Assembly: GCF_963583255.1 (NCBI RefSeq)
Contig: NC_084807.1
Location: 20,733,572 to 20,797,571 of the forward strand
Reading direction: 5' to 3'
Origin: Pyrus communis
Taxonomy: Eukaryota; Streptophyta; Magnoliopsida; Rosales; Rosaceae
DNA length: 64,000 nucleotides
Positions within the stretch are counted from its first letter, which is position 1. Every line of letters begins with the position of its first letter. Positions 1 to 12,680 of the stretch are shown here, piece after piece. The position numbers were made by a program, and so were the translations under genes. The notes beneath the pieces are model-generated. The model did not search any database. It saw only the letters and a program-made list of their open reading frames with translations, and was not told where the DNA came from.

Positions 1-3000
1 TCCCCAACACATCTTTGATATCCATTCTTTCCTCTGGCACTTCGGCGGAACATCTCAAGCCGATGTCCATGATTGATAAAATGATAAGTTTTGTGGCATT
101 CATCTCTCTGCCCTCTTCTGTGCTCAATAAACCAATATCCACCACTCCTAGAATACCGTCAGGGAGCGACGCATTTATCCATTTCCTCAGGGTCAGTTCT
201 TCCGTAAACATTCCATCTGTTGGCCTTTTTCTTGCAATTATTTCAAACAACATGATTCCGTAGCTATACACATCACCTCTTGTTGACACTTTTCCTAATG
301 AACCATACTCTGCCAAAACACGTTCATAGTAAAGCTATTATGACATGTACGTACGCGAATACGCAAAAAACACAAAAGCAGTGTGGAAATCTATATACGC
401 AAAAAACATCTAGCACGGTTGTAATTAACCAATAATTGATCGTTTTCCGGCTTCCAGTAATAAACAAAAGTAAATAGATTTACCTGGTGCAACATAACCA
501 AGTGTACCAAGAGTTCCGGTTTGTGTTGCATCCTTGTTTCCTGCCAAAATTTTAGCAAGACCAAAGTCCCCCACATGTGCAACCATGTCTTCGTCAAGAA
601 GGATGTTGCTAGGCTTCAAATCACAGTGCACTACAGGCTCTAATTGGCCTTGATGGAGATATTCTAAAGCTGCTGCAACATCGACCAACACGCTCACTCT
701 TTGAAAAAGATTTAGACAATAATTGCGAGAGTACAACCACTCCTCGAGGCTACCATTAGACATGTATTGCAGCACCAAAGCCCTAACCTCTGGACTCGAG
801 CACGTAGTTATCACCTTAACAAGATTTCTATGTCGTACTGCTCGCCATACCTCGCATTCTGCAATGAAACTTTTCAAGGAACCTTCCATTTGCATATTTA
901 GAATTTTGACAGCAACGGTTGTCCCATCGGAAAGACTTCCCTTGTACACAGAGCCAAAACTTCCGGCTCCCAGAAAGTTGCTTTCAGAGAAATCATTTGT
1001 AGCACAACGGAGTTCATGATATGATATCATTCTATGCCCTGGAGCCATTGACAATTCTTCTGAACTTGGAACGCTTGCACTTGTTTTTCTAGACTTTCTC
1101 CACATAAAAATGGCAGCTATCAGAATCAAAGTTGATATCACAGCCGGAATAGCATATTTGAGGAAATAATGCGCGGTCTTTGAATTGCGAGTGCTAAGAT
1201 TCTTGCAAGGTTGGACTCCAAAACCTGGTCTCCCACAGAGTGCTTTATTCCCCAAAAATGATTGGGCAGTGAAGTTAACAAAAGGTCCAGCTGATGGAAT
1301 CTCTCCAGAGAGTTGATTAAAAGAGAGATTCAAATACTTGAGAAATTTGAGTATTTCTAGAGACTTTGGTATTGGCCCAGACAGATTATTGTATGACAGG
1401 TCTAAAATTTCCAACCCCTTCCCAAAAGTATGTGGAATCGATCCGATGAACAAGTTGTTGGACAAATTTAGAGAGTTTATGCTTTGAAAGGATCCCATGA
1501 TGCTCGGAATGTCTCCAGAAATTCGGTTCCATGACAAATCTATCATCTCAAGGACATTTGACATTCTCAAGTCAGGAGGTAAGTATCCACTTAAGGAATT
1601 GAATGACAAATCTAGGAACAGGAGGTCTTCAAGGTTCCATAAATTGACTGGTATTGATGAGTTCAGTTTGTTGGAATTTAGGAACACTCTTTGAAGGCGT
1701 CTGAGGTTTCCTATGCAACTTGGGATCAATCCACCAATAGTATTGCTTGCCAGTGATAGCTCAGCCAGGTTCCCGATACGACATAACTCCTCCGGAATGA
1801 AACCTTCAATGCTGTTGTTATCGAGATACAAGATTTGCAGATTCTCGAATCTTCCAATTGATGGAGGTATTTCTCCACTGACATTGTTGCCGGTCAAGGC
1901 AAGAATGGTCAAGTTTTTCAACAAGGAGCTCAATGTCTTGGGTATACGACCCTTGATTTGGCACAGCTGTGCATACAACTTTCGAAGGGAAGAGGAAGAA
2001 GAAAAGTTTCCAGAGTGATCCGGGATGATGCCGTTGAGGGGATTTTCACTCACAACTAATGTTTCCAACGAGCTGCTGCTGAATAAGGAAGAAAGGAACC
2101 TGAGCTCAAGAACTCCAGGTTCTCCTGTTAACTTATTTGCTCCTAAAACAAGAAACTTAAGGTCTTTTAAGTTACCAAGATCCATGGGAACTGGTCCATG
2201 GAGCAAGTTGTAGCTACAATCAAGCATGGTAAGCTTACTAAAATTTGAAAAGTAGGACGGGATATTTCCAGTGATTTGATTGGTTGAAAGCCCGAGGGTT
2301 TCAAGGTTAGGACCCCAAATCCCTCCAGTATATGAAGGGAAACTTCCAGTAAGGGCATTATCCCTTCCGGCGATGTCTGTTATGGTGGAGATATTGAAAA
2401 TTTCTGGGGGTAAAACTCCGCTCAGCCCATTACCGGCGAAAAAAAAAGAGACTAAACTAGGCAGACGCCCTACGCCACTAGGAATACTTCCCTTGATGCT
2501 ATTCAATTCCATACTAAAGTACCTCAAGTTGGACATGTTACCTATGGTTTGAGGAATCTTACCGGTTAGGTTATTACCACCAAGGTATAAGGTTTCAAGA
2601 TTTTGCAGCCCCCCAATTTCTTCTGGAATGCTTCCAGTTAACCTATTGTATGATAGAGATAACAACACAAGACTTTTGCACTTGTATATTTTACTAGGGA
2701 ACGGGCCACTGAAGCTGTTGCGAGAAAGAGAAATTTCTCGGATATTAGGCCAGTAGTGGCAAAGATCCCCGGGAAGATTTCCGAAAATATTGTCATTTGA
2801 TCTTAGATAAATAAAAACTAGAGCAGACAGGTTGAGGAGAGTAGAGGGGAATGAACCTGTGAGGCTGTTTTGGTCCAAGAATAATTCATGTAATGTTGAA
2901 ATGTTACCCAAAGATGCCGGAATTCCACCCGAAAGATTGTTTGCGGTGAGATACAGTCGCTGAAGCATGGGTAAAGAGCCCAGCTCTTTGGGTACGAGAC

Positions 3001-3481
3001 CGCTGAACATGTTTCTGCTAAGGTTTATGACCTTGAGCCTCTGGCAATGATGTAGGGTTGGAGGGACGTTTCCTTGCAGCTGGTTGTCTTGAAGTGCAAG
3101 TATCCTCAAGCGATGTAAACGACCGATTTCATGTGGCAGGAATCCAAATAAGCTGTTGTTCTGGAGACGAAGCGAGACGAGGAAAGAGAGGTTACCCACG
3201 TGAGGAGAAATCATGCCATGAAGATCCATATAGGAAAGGTCCAAGGCCGTGACTCTTTGCCTGCGCTTACTGCAAGAGACCCCGATCCAATCGCAAAAGC
3301 TTGCTCTAATGGTCCAATTACCGGCTAGGACACCATTGGCGGGGTAAGCGAGTTGAGATTTGATTGCCAGAAGAGCATGTTGATCGGTTTCGTTAGAAAA
3401 CGATGCGGAAGACGGAAGAAAACACAAGTAGTTGACAAGCAACACAAGTCCGACGAGGAAGAGAGTTTGTGAGTTTTCCAT
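1..3481 (-). CDS. LRR receptor-like kinase, class XII (partial)
   Basis: Plasma-membrane receptor kinase of the FLS2/EFR/Xa21 type, a class known for pattern recognition; the ligand is unknown. Exon 1 is 3481-484 (about 999 residues) and exon 2 runs from 309 off the left edge. The exon 1 donor follows GYVAP at 484/483, and joining to 309 restores the kinase motif APEYGS. Visible in order: signal peptide (about residues 1-26), LRRNT starting ETDQHALLAIKS, more than twenty 24-residue LRRs with LxGxIP cores, a transmembrane helix near residues 772-795, and a kinase with P-loop GAGSFGSVYKG (about 834), AVKIL lysine, HCDLKPSN (about 949) and DFGLAK. The catalytic loop has HCD rather than HRD, so this is a non-RD kinase, as expected for the class. 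Exon 2 keeps one frame through GLRCSAEVPEERMDI to the edge. Only the last few residues are missing. No break was found. Confidence 0.93.
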
Positions 3482-6400
3482 GGTAAATGATCAAGTTTGT
3501 GAGTTGTGTATCATCTGCAGCCATTATTTCTTTGAATATTGTAACACTAAACAGCCATTTTTTTCCTGGAAAGTATTTGACATTTCTCTCTTTTTGCATT
3601 TGCATCGCCGCCAAACCACCAATTCACCATCAAGTTTTCAATCAGTATTGTTCCTTTTTTCAGGTCAACGATAACGGACGGATAATTCCAAGTATCTATC
3701 TCTTTGCAAGCGCCCACCGTGAGCCACGCATGAAGAATCAATTAAGCCAAGGCTTGAGCCATCAGAGAACGATGAGAGCTGCTGATAAAGCTCGCGAAAA
3801 ATGCGGTACTTGGCATCACGGTACTTCTCCACCTTAGGATCTTTGGATGGATGGATCACCCGCCCAGTGCCCAAGATGATTAACTAAATCATAATATCCT
3901 GGTAAATATTCCTAATAATGCACCATCTCGCGATTTGTTTCCCCTCTATTATAGTCTTGGCAATTTGAGGATAAAAAATAAAACATCCGAGTTCAACCCT
4001 AAGCCCTAAAGTAGGTAACTAATCTCGCTTCAGACCTAAATATTCTCCCTCGTAAACGTATAAAATAGGGTAAATTACATTTTCTCGGCTCAGGTTTGTG
4101 ATGAATTTCAATTCCTTAGAATATCTTTAAAATATTTAAATTTCATACATTTACTTATCGTTTTATTTAAATTTCATACATCCATTAGAAAATCTGTTAA
4201 GTTAACCGTTAAGCGATGACGTGGCTGTTATATTATCCTCAAGTTTATCATCATTTTATTTAAATTTACTATTTTGTATGTTCTGGGTTTTATTATCTTC
4301 AAGTTTTCTTTGCCCCCAATCCACTCCCACAGTAGATCCAATATTTTAGAAAGAAACTTCATCGTAAGGCCTCCACAAAGGAGCTGGGGCTATATGATGT
4401 TTATGTTAGAGAGAGAGAGAGAGAGAGAGAGAGCTATTATATCTGCATGTTCTTGAATTAATAGTGCATTCTTAGCAAGGCCTCCACATGATAGTATCGT
4501 GTCAATCTGCAAAGAATGAAACAGATACTCAAAAATAGTTACTGAAGAGCCAACTGATTCTGACTTGTATCAAGTGTTAGGCCACAGACCATAACTTTCG
4601 CTTTTGGGTCTGCATTTGGCGACCTGGGCAATCACAAATTCAGTAGTTTAACGGAAGAGAAGGGTGGCACTATGACAGATGAAATTTAGCTTTCAACATG
4701 CATATCTTCAGTCAAAGAAGCAAGGAATGGACGCTATAAATCATGCATCATTGTGTTCAATAACTTGTTCAAAAGTTCAAACAAAGAAACGCCTAGAGAG
4801 AGACACACAGATCAACTTACGTTGTCTGCGAACGGCATTCAAGAGTTAACCCATTTGTCCTAGTACAGTAATTAGCATAAAAATAAGTTGATCAATGACT
4901 CTCACGCTGGGAAGCAGCACGATTCGGTCACCATAGCTGAAAAATTTAAAGAGGAAATAGAGTAGGTAAAGTAAAAATACCATGAATCATCCCAATAAAA
5001 AAAACCTTCAAAGCATCCCAAAATCCCAAATTCTCAAATCCGTTCAAAGAAACTTCCCATGAAATCATAGCGACTTCACAAATCCTCTTCATATCTGCAC
5101 CAAAAGTAACGAAAAAGAAGTGCAATCAGCCCAAGAGACAAAAGATCAGTAGAAACAAACCAAGAAAATCAAGTATCGGAGAAAAATTAACCATCAGCAT
5201 TTCTCCTTTTTTAAATTTTCACCCAAAAAATTGAACCAGAAACGAAAGAGCACCCAAATCTAAAAATTTGCCAAAGAACAAAAAATTAACAACAAAAACA
5301 TAATTATACACCTGACCCAGAAAGGGCTTGCAATATCGCCCAATAAAACCCTAAAATTGGAAGATGAATAATTCCTGCAACAAAATAACGAAATGAAGTA
5401 GAAGAGTGAAAACGAAAGGAAAAGCAGAGCTTTGGAGCGATCTGATTTTTTTGGATGACAGAAAGCGAAATGAAGTAGAAGAGTCCATAGGAGGAGGAAA
5501 ATGATCGACCAGAAGATGAACCGATGACAGACGCGTGGCCTGTAAGGGTAAATCCGTCACTTCAGTAATACCCTAAAAATTTAAGTATATGAGTTTGATA
5601 TTCATAATTATGAATATACGAAGAAAATCGAAAATAAATCGATTTATGATTATGAAAATTTTAATTAAGAAATTTTAAAATTTTATGATCAGAAAATTAA
5701 TATAATTTACGTCGTAAAATATATCAATAAGTGAAAAAGATGAAAATGATCCTAGTTGGTTTTACTTAATTATATGAGGATGTATTTTATACTCATATAT
5801 ACTATATTATTTCTTGTTAAATGTGGTCAGAGCTCGGTCCTACGAGCGCGTAGACGAAAAGGAAGAAAGGAGATAAGATAGAAGGAGGGGAACCCATACC
5901 CCTCCCCTTCGACTCGATTACATTTCAACTCGACCCGGCTATATTTTTTTATTCCAACCACCGTTGACAATGGGACTGGTGCCAAAATGATCCTTACCTC
6001 GAACCCAGTAGTTCTCTCTACTCATTTCACCCAAAAATATAGGAAAATTGGCCTTGAATGTAACGTGGGTGCAGGGGTTCTTGCCGTAGATCCTCCCATT
6101 TTTTAAACAAATTCCTTCAATTACTACCACATATAGCATTCTCTTGAGCCCAGGAACAAAGCCCAAACAAATTTGGGGGCGGCGGAGCTGTTTTAGAGTC
6201 GAATCAAGAACACCCAAATCAAGGGTTTCTGGCGGATCAAGGGCAATTTCAGGTGTTTCCCAACCAAATTGGACTTCGGGCCCAAGTATGAAAGTTGTTC
6301 CACTCATTGAACTCTACTTGCCTATAAAATTTGGTAATTTTTAGAGTTAGTCGGAAAATTGGGTTTCCGTTCGCCGGAAACCGCCACCGACGCAGTGTAT

Positions 6401-7170
6401 GTGGTGGCGCGTGGCTAGTGGGCCGATATTGCCTTTTTACACATAATTCGATATTTTAAATCCTTAATTAGTATCCATTCAATGTGATTCAATTGTTAAA
6501 ATTCAATATTGAATATTTCCGCTACTTGAATATTTTCGAAAATGGACTAGAAATGAAATTGTGAACTACGAAAGGCTTGATCTCGTTCAAGGGTACATAG
6601 ACAATCTAATGGGAGTTAGATGCAGCCTTAAAATAACCGAGATTAATCTTTATCGAAAATTAGAAAGAAGAAAAGGGGTTGGGTGTCTAGTTTAAAGATT
6701 AACCCTATGTTTTTGGTAAATAAATTTAGCTATAGATTTTGTGAGAAATTCAGAATTTATTAAATAAATTGTGATTAATGGTAGTAAGTAAAAAAGAGTT
6801 TATTTTTGGCCTACCACTAAATGTAAATTCCAAAATTAGTTTTCAAAATAAAATAAAAAAATTTCGGGTCGAGGCGTTACAACTTCGATGTTCAAAAATG
6901 GAAAAAATAGGATGCCAAAAATCAATTGAAGAGCATTTTCGCCACTTTACTGTTAATGAACAGTAACATTGTGTTTGGATTTTAGTATATAGATAATGTC
7001 CTAAATTAAGGTTAACAGTCAAGATTGGTCACTTGGTCAATCGGGCTTTCTTCCGTTTTTTGGTTAATTGGGCTTAATTTATTTGGAAGAGAGGATGTCT
7101 CCAATTGTAGATCTAGTACAATCACCGGAGACAATTATTCGTGACGCCACTATAGTTGTATGAAATAAAG
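3482..7170. other. Intergenic, mostly unrecognised
   Basis: No gene is supported. A (GA)n run lies at 4408-4433. Stretches at 4070-4260 and 4450-5560 resemble decayed repeats or untranslated DNA. Minus-strand open frames at 5351-5560 and 5939-6307 show no family motif I recognise and are left unannotated. Confidence 0.4.
6430..7010. mobile_element. Possible LTR-retrotransposon remnant
   Basis: The block has an LTR-like texture: a GGTCGAGGCGTTACAA segment near 6867, a self-similar ACTGTTAATGAACAGTAAC segment near 6949, and a phrase about 6581-6660 that resembles apple-type LTR repeats from memory. No second LTR, binding site or target duplication was found, so both identity and limits are tentative. 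Confidence 0.3.
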
Positions 7171-7397
7171 GATAATGTTAGGGAGATGAATTTTTTTAAA
7201 CCAAATTGCATACTAAATGATATGTTACCAATAAGAAACAAATACGTTAATCGATACTTAATTAATAATCTAATGATCTACAACCACATCATTTGGTTTA
7301 AAAAATTTGGTCAACACTTGATTAATAATCTAATGATCTACAAACACATCTTTTGATTTGCAAATTTGGTTAAAAAAAATTGCTCCCCTAACATTAC
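7171..7397. mobile_element. MITE with internal 60-bp tandem repeat
   Basis: The ends are inverted copies: TAATGTTAGGGAG at 7173 on the left and CTCCCCTAACATTA at the right end, followed inward on both sides by a TTTTTTTaaACCAAATT segment. The inside holds two copies of a 60-bp unit starting at 7257 and 7317, sharing ATTAATAATCTAATGATCTA. The element is short and has no coding capacity. The target duplication could not be fixed. A related fragment occurs in intron 1 of the cysteine protease (about 9025-9095). Confidence 0.7.
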
Positions 7398-8366
7398 TCC
7401 AAAATAAATAACAATTCATCAAAGTAAATAATACATTGAAATGTGAAAAACATTTACAAAAGGAGATTATCATAGTGGATTCTCAGGTGTAGATAACTCT
7501 TTCTTCGCCATGAGTGAGGACATTTGTCGAGCACTCAGTGGGCCTACGTCATTTGCATTCATATTGACAAATTTCAAGGAAATATTTCGAGCGATCTCGA
7601 GATATATATGCAGAGTGTTGTCGACATTTCATGTGAAATGTCCTCGAGATATCCTTAAAAGGTATTTCATTAGACACTTGATGGACACAAAAATGTCTCG
7701 TATCAGATATTCACAAGGTTCCTGAACCACTCAAGTCTCTATGTGGATTTGTGTTGTCTCCATGAACATGACACGTTAACAGTACGAAATCAGTTTTCTA
7801 TTTTGTACAAACGATAGATATTAAGAACGAGAAAATTGGACCAAAATTTAAAATACAAAGATGAATGATCTTAACTAGCAGAATTACAAATCTTAACGAG
7901 AGTATAATACAATGAATATGGTTTACCAAAAAAAAAAAAAAAATACAATGAATATGTTGGCTCTAGTCGAAGTTTCGGCCTATCAAAAATCAAGCGCATG
8001 ATCACGGAATGTGTTCGCTACAGCTCGATCGCAACCCAAAGGACGGCCCTTTTGTAATCAGCCGAACTCAGGATGGCCCTTTTTATCCTGGTCAGAGCAC
8101 TCAAACTTGAGCGCCAATTATAAAGTTACACAAGTAGCATGCCTGCGCAAAACAACCTCCACGTGTTACGCTGCATGCAAAGCCACCAACGGCTGCATGC
8201 AACAGCACCACCTGTAACCGCCATCTTACTTACAATAATACCCTCATCGTCCACCGCTATTCACTCCATCTCAGGGGTACAAAAGTAACTTTAAAAATTG
8301 AATTTCCAAATAAATAGCATAGCTGATGGATTCATAGAACAAGAGAGTAAACCACCGGAGGAGAAT
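7398..8366. other. Intergenic and upstream region of cysteine protease
   Basis: AT-rich spacer with a poly-A tract at about 7928. TATAAAG at 8119 and AAATAAATAGC at 8309 are possible but unproven core-promoter elements for the gene starting at 8367. The frame open from 8298 joins that gene without a stop, but its first 23 residues are not signal-like. Confidence 0.35.
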
Positions 8367-10244
8367 ATGGCTGTAGTTGTACCTCCGACTCTTACCTGGG
8401 CGATGGGCGTTGTTGCAGTCTTAACCTGCGCACTCAGCACTCTCTCTTTAGCTCTCCATGACACCTCACAAGACCTAATCATACACCAAGTCACAGACAA
8501 TCACCACTTTCTGCCGGGGACCGAGAGAAACTTCCAGATGTTCATCGAACAATACGGGAAGAAGTATTCTACCCGAAAGGAGTACATGCACCGCCTTGGG
8601 ATTTTCGCCATGAACATGATCAGGGCCGCCGAGCACCAAGTCCTCGATCCGACGGCTGTCCACGGAGTCACGCCCTTTTCCGACCTGTCTGAAGAAGAGT
8701 TCGAGCGGATGTACACCGGTATGATAGGTGTACCCCAAAACGGCGGTGTTTCTAATAGTGCTCCACCGGTTATGGACGTTGGTGATTTGCCTGAGAATTT
8801 TGACTGGAGAGACAAGGGAGCTGTTACCGAGGTCAAGACGCAGGTAATTAACTATTCACTATGTTACCTTTTTTTTTTTTTTTTTTTTAAAGTTGATTTT
8901 TTCTTTATTCAATCAAGTGAACTTGTGGTTAATATTTTGTTTACGGACAGGGGTAATGCTTCGAAACCATCTATTTGAATTTTATTTTGTAAATCATATA
9001 TCGTGGTGGTTGATCATTGAAAGTGTTGATTAATGTTCTTATATTTTTATTAATGACACATCATATGATTTGCAAATTTGGTCGAAAAAACTCTTGCAAT
9101 TTTGGTTTGGTAATTTAAATGTTACTATACCATATGCATTAGATTCCGAATAATGATGGCAAAACTGTAAAAAGAAAATATATAGTTTGTAGTTTTGTTT
9201 CACGACTTTGATTGATACAACATCCTTCAATTTGATAGGGTGGTTGCGGGTCATGCTGGGCCTTTAGCACTACAGGATCAATTGAAGGAGCTCACTATAT
9301 TGCAACAGGGAAGCTTCTTAATCTCAGCGAACAACAGCTTGTGGACTGCGATAGCACAGTAATAAGCTCGTTAATTAGTCAACCTATATTGATCCTTAAT
9401 TAACACTTATTTTCACTAATTTGATTAAAATATGCTTGTTAATGTGTGCTATCTCATATTTTTTTTAATCTACTTTTGTTTGAAGTGCGATCCAAAAGAG
9501 AAGGATGCATGCGACAGTGGTTGCGGCGGTGGCCTTATGACAAATGCCTACAAGTATCTAATTGAAGCAGGAGGGTTGGAGAAGGAGAATACATACCCTT
9601 ACACTGGGAAACGGGGTGAATGTAAATTCGACCAGGACAAGGTTGCAGTAAGAGTTGCCAATTTTACCACTATCCCAATTGATGAGGACCAAATTGCAGC
9701 GAATTTAGTCCACCATGGTCCTCTTGCTAGTAAGTACATAGTAATTGATCATATATATATATAGACACACACACATATATTATATATATTTTATATGCAC
9801 ACAAATAAACACTGCTGTCTATAATATTTTGTGCTCATTAAATGGAAACTCTTACTGCAACCTTGTGTATAGTTGGTGTTTGCCATTAACTAGTAACATG
9901 TTGGTTTGAGGTGATACATATATATATTCAAACATGATGTTAATGTAACTTGTTTCGTATATGCAGTCGGGTTGAATGCTATGTTCATGCAAACTTACAT
10001 TGGCGGTGTTTCGTGCCCCCTTATATGTTTCAAGAAATGGGTGAACCATGGTGTCTTACTTGTGGGGTATGGTGCCAAGGGCTACTCCATTCTCAGGCTT
10101 CGGAACAAGCCATATTGGATAATCAAGAACTCATGGGGGGAGCGATGGGGAGAACAAGGTTATTACCGTCTGTGCCGAGGCCATGCCATGTGCGGCATGA
10201 ACTCAATGGTGTCTGCGGTTGTGACTAGTACGCGACCATCGTAG
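8367..10244 (+). CDS. RD19: Papain-like cysteine protease, RD19 type
   Basis: Peptidase C1A, made as a zymogen for the vacuole or secretion. Exons: 8367-8843, 9239-9358, 9486-9729, 9967-10244. The ATG at 8367 is chosen over the in-frame one at 8298 because a hydrophobic signal peptide ([20 protein letters not shown]) follows it directly. The inhibitory propeptide has an ERFNIN-like helix ([19 protein letters not shown]) and an FSDLSEEEF segment. The mature domain starts near [17 protein letters not shown]. The catalytic Cys is in [10 protein letters not shown], across the exon 1/2 join; the His is in [11 protein letters not shown] and the Asn in [16 protein letters not shown]. The [11 protein letters not shown] segment fits the RD19 subfamily. 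There is no granulin domain. All catalytic residues are present and all joins keep frame, so it looks functional. RD19 members often respond to drought or infection; nothing here proves that. Confidence 0.93.
9025..9095. repeat. MITE-related fragment in protease intron 1
   Basis: Shares the core ATGATTTGCAAATTTGGT and flanking ATTAATnnn...ACATC motifs with the element at 7171-7397. Probably a partial copy of the same family inside intron 1. Confidence 0.45.
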
Positions 10245-12078
10245 CCGCGAGGCTGCAATTCCCACCTCCTGTTGCATACGCTCATGTTTAAGTTTCCTGA
10301 ATTTTTAACGATCTTATGTGGGCGTGAATCTCTCCAGCATTTTCGTTGGCGAGCTAGTTACGTTTTTTCTTTTAGTTTCAATATGATATTTAATAAATAT
10401 AATAGCAAAACGATACGCATTGGATCTGATCTTTGAGCCTATATTTTTTTATCCCGCTGGCAGAATTTTGAAAGAACTCAATCTTCTCTATATTCTTGAG
10501 GTGTCGAACTGAATGCTGTTTGGATTGTATTGTACCGCTTAAATGTGTGAAGGTTTTACTGTAAACATTTATGATGAAGTTGATTTTGATAGGGAGAGTC
10601 CAGTTAGGTTTGTGGCGATGGGGGGAAAGTTGATCCTGCTTTTCCCAGAGTCGTCGTTGAGACTTGAAAATTGAAACAAAACGGGTTCATAGGTGACTTT
10701 GTTTTTTAGTTTGTATGAACCATTTAGTTTTAGCTTTTTAGTTTCTACTATTTTCTTTTCGAGCGCGAAATGGAGGGAATGTTTAGAACTGAAAAATAAT
10801 TCAGTTCCACTTCTCTTTTCATTGAACTGAAAAATAATTTTGCACAAGTATATATAGTCTTTGGGGTAAAAGGTAAAAGAATATTCCCTACAGTAACTCC
10901 TCAGCTCGCAGCCTTTTGTTGATGACCTCACCAGCATCCTCGCTTCCACTCCCGACACGTCTGGAGGAGAGTCCAAACAGGAAGTTACTCATACTTCCTT
11001 TGTCCAAGTTACTCAAACTTGCACCTGAAAAACATTACTATAGTACTAACTACGGAAATTCTAAGGTTCACTAATTCTTTCACTTAATTGTGATAAACGA
11101 CTCCAAATTTTGCAGAAACCAGCAAGGTTCTAGCGCCGAAGAACAGCGGTCACCGCTAACTTTAACGATGACGACGGATTTCGTTAGAGTTGACAGAATT
11201 TCTAATGATGAAGGTATATTCCGTTAACCTTCATCCATTTTTCAATGACCGGGGCGTGGTCACCGACGGTGGTTGTTGCGACTTGTACTCACCAATCCGT
11301 GGTAGTGAGTATGACAACAAGTCTGCCGGTGATGAAGACGGGCACGTCCACCAACGACCAATCGGCATGTGGCGTCATTGTAGCAGCGCGTGGCGGTGCA
11401 CATTAAAATGAAATGATATGCAAATGTATGGAATTGAATTGTTTTAGAGATATGATATGCAAATGTACGTAATTGAATTATTTTAGAGATATTGTATGAC
11501 ATCGCAATTAAACACAATCCAAAGGTGTAAAATGTAATACCTTTAACTTTTGAACTCTAAAAATTAGGTAACAGAAAGAAGAAAAAGAACAAGGAAAAAT
11601 TCTATTAATTATTATAGGTCACTGTGACGACTCACAACATTTACACACCGTTTTTGTAAAGCGTGATAAACTTTTAGGGAAAGCATTAACCATATAAATT
11701 TCATATATTTGCATATTATTTCATTTTAACGTTATACATCCAAGAAATGAAAGATAATCAATTTATCAGTCTTTAAACAACTTTTGCCTTAATCCGTTGA
11801 CCTCATTTCGTTGTACGTCTGTATCTGATTACCAAACCTAAACCACACAAGCCATGTTCTCTTCCCTCCTTTTCTTCATTTTCCATATATGGGCCGGCCT
11901 ATTTATTAAAACAAATCCCCGATTACAAACAACTCCACTACAATTAAAGAAAGGCACATTGCATGTCTATGGCTTTACACCTGAATAAGCAATGTGTATT
12001 TAAAGAAACACACATTGCTTGTCTACGGCTTTACACAAACAAATTCACCGGAATATGCAAACACAACCTAATTGTTCT
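10245..12078. other. Intergenic, no gene recognised
   Basis: Starts with the 3' UTR of the protease gene. A 135-codon minus-strand frame at 10569-10976 has no recognisable domain. An imperfect tandem pair at about 11412-11490 repeats GATATGATATGCAAATGTA with GAATTGTTTTAGAGATAT. Nothing else was seen. Confidence 0.4.
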
Positions 12079-12297
12079 AGGAAAAGGATTCTCACCGGAT
12101 CCTTTTTCTGGGAATCCTAGAGATTCTGTAATCGTGTCTGTTTATCGAACATTGTGCTGTCAGAAATCATTTAAAATTTAAAATTCAAATATAAATAGTA
12201 CCTAACGAAAACTGACCGCATGATGTACGATGAACGGACACGATTACAGAATCCCTAGCATCCTTAGGAGAAGGATCCGGTGAGGATCATTTTCCGT
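12079..12297. mobile_element. Inverted-repeat MITE, family 1 copy A
   Basis: The ends pair as an inverted repeat: GGAAAAGGATTCTCACCGGA on the left and TCCGGTGAGGATCATTTTCC on the right. Inner arms carry GTGTCTGTTTATCG and its inverted partner CGATGAACGGACAC. The centre contains AAATATAAATAGTACCTAACG. The whole unit could fold into a long hairpin. Related copies are at 15321-15522 and 39059-39250. Confidence 0.75.
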
Positions 12298-12680
12298 TGT
12301 TCTATTCTAACATTACGGGTTTTCCCTGTACATTTAAAGAAAGAAGAATTGATGGTCAATTAATATTTTTTTTATCATTTTAGTGGACTATGTTTTATAT
12401 TTGCAAACTATGATAAGTAGAAGTGTAAATGGGTTTATTGGGCAACATATAATAATATTGCAAGTAAAACTAAAACAAAAAAACAAAAATTGCATGTATA
12501 TATATATATATATGTGGTTATAGCTTATGCATATATTTCACGAGATGAGCAAATTGCAGACCCCAAAGATAGCTAGCTAGGCTTCCAACCCCTCTACCTC
12601 TGATCTTCTCAAAAGTTGCATGCACTTAACGTTTCAGTGCATTTCCCAGTTTATTTTCTGTTGCATGAATTATTAATTCT

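Noticed and set aside
15..309. Apparent frameshift in the last exon of the LRR receptor kinase
   Set aside because: On re-reading, the minus strand contains AGAGAGATGAATGCC, which keeps one frame from EYGS to the window edge. There is no break.
5939..6307. 122-codon minus-strand frame
   Set aside because: No recognisable domain, and it lies beside repeat-like DNA; more likely chance or transposon debris.
8011..8217. 68-codon plus frame upstream of the protease
   Set aside because: No signal for a conserved small protein; it lies in the probable promoter region.
9759..9800. TA/CA-rich run in a protease intron as a regulatory element
   Set aside because: Simple microsatellite sequence, common in introns.
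10569..10976. 135-codon minus-strand frame
   Set aside because: It is not similar to any family I know, is AT-rich, and has no supporting splice or promoter context.
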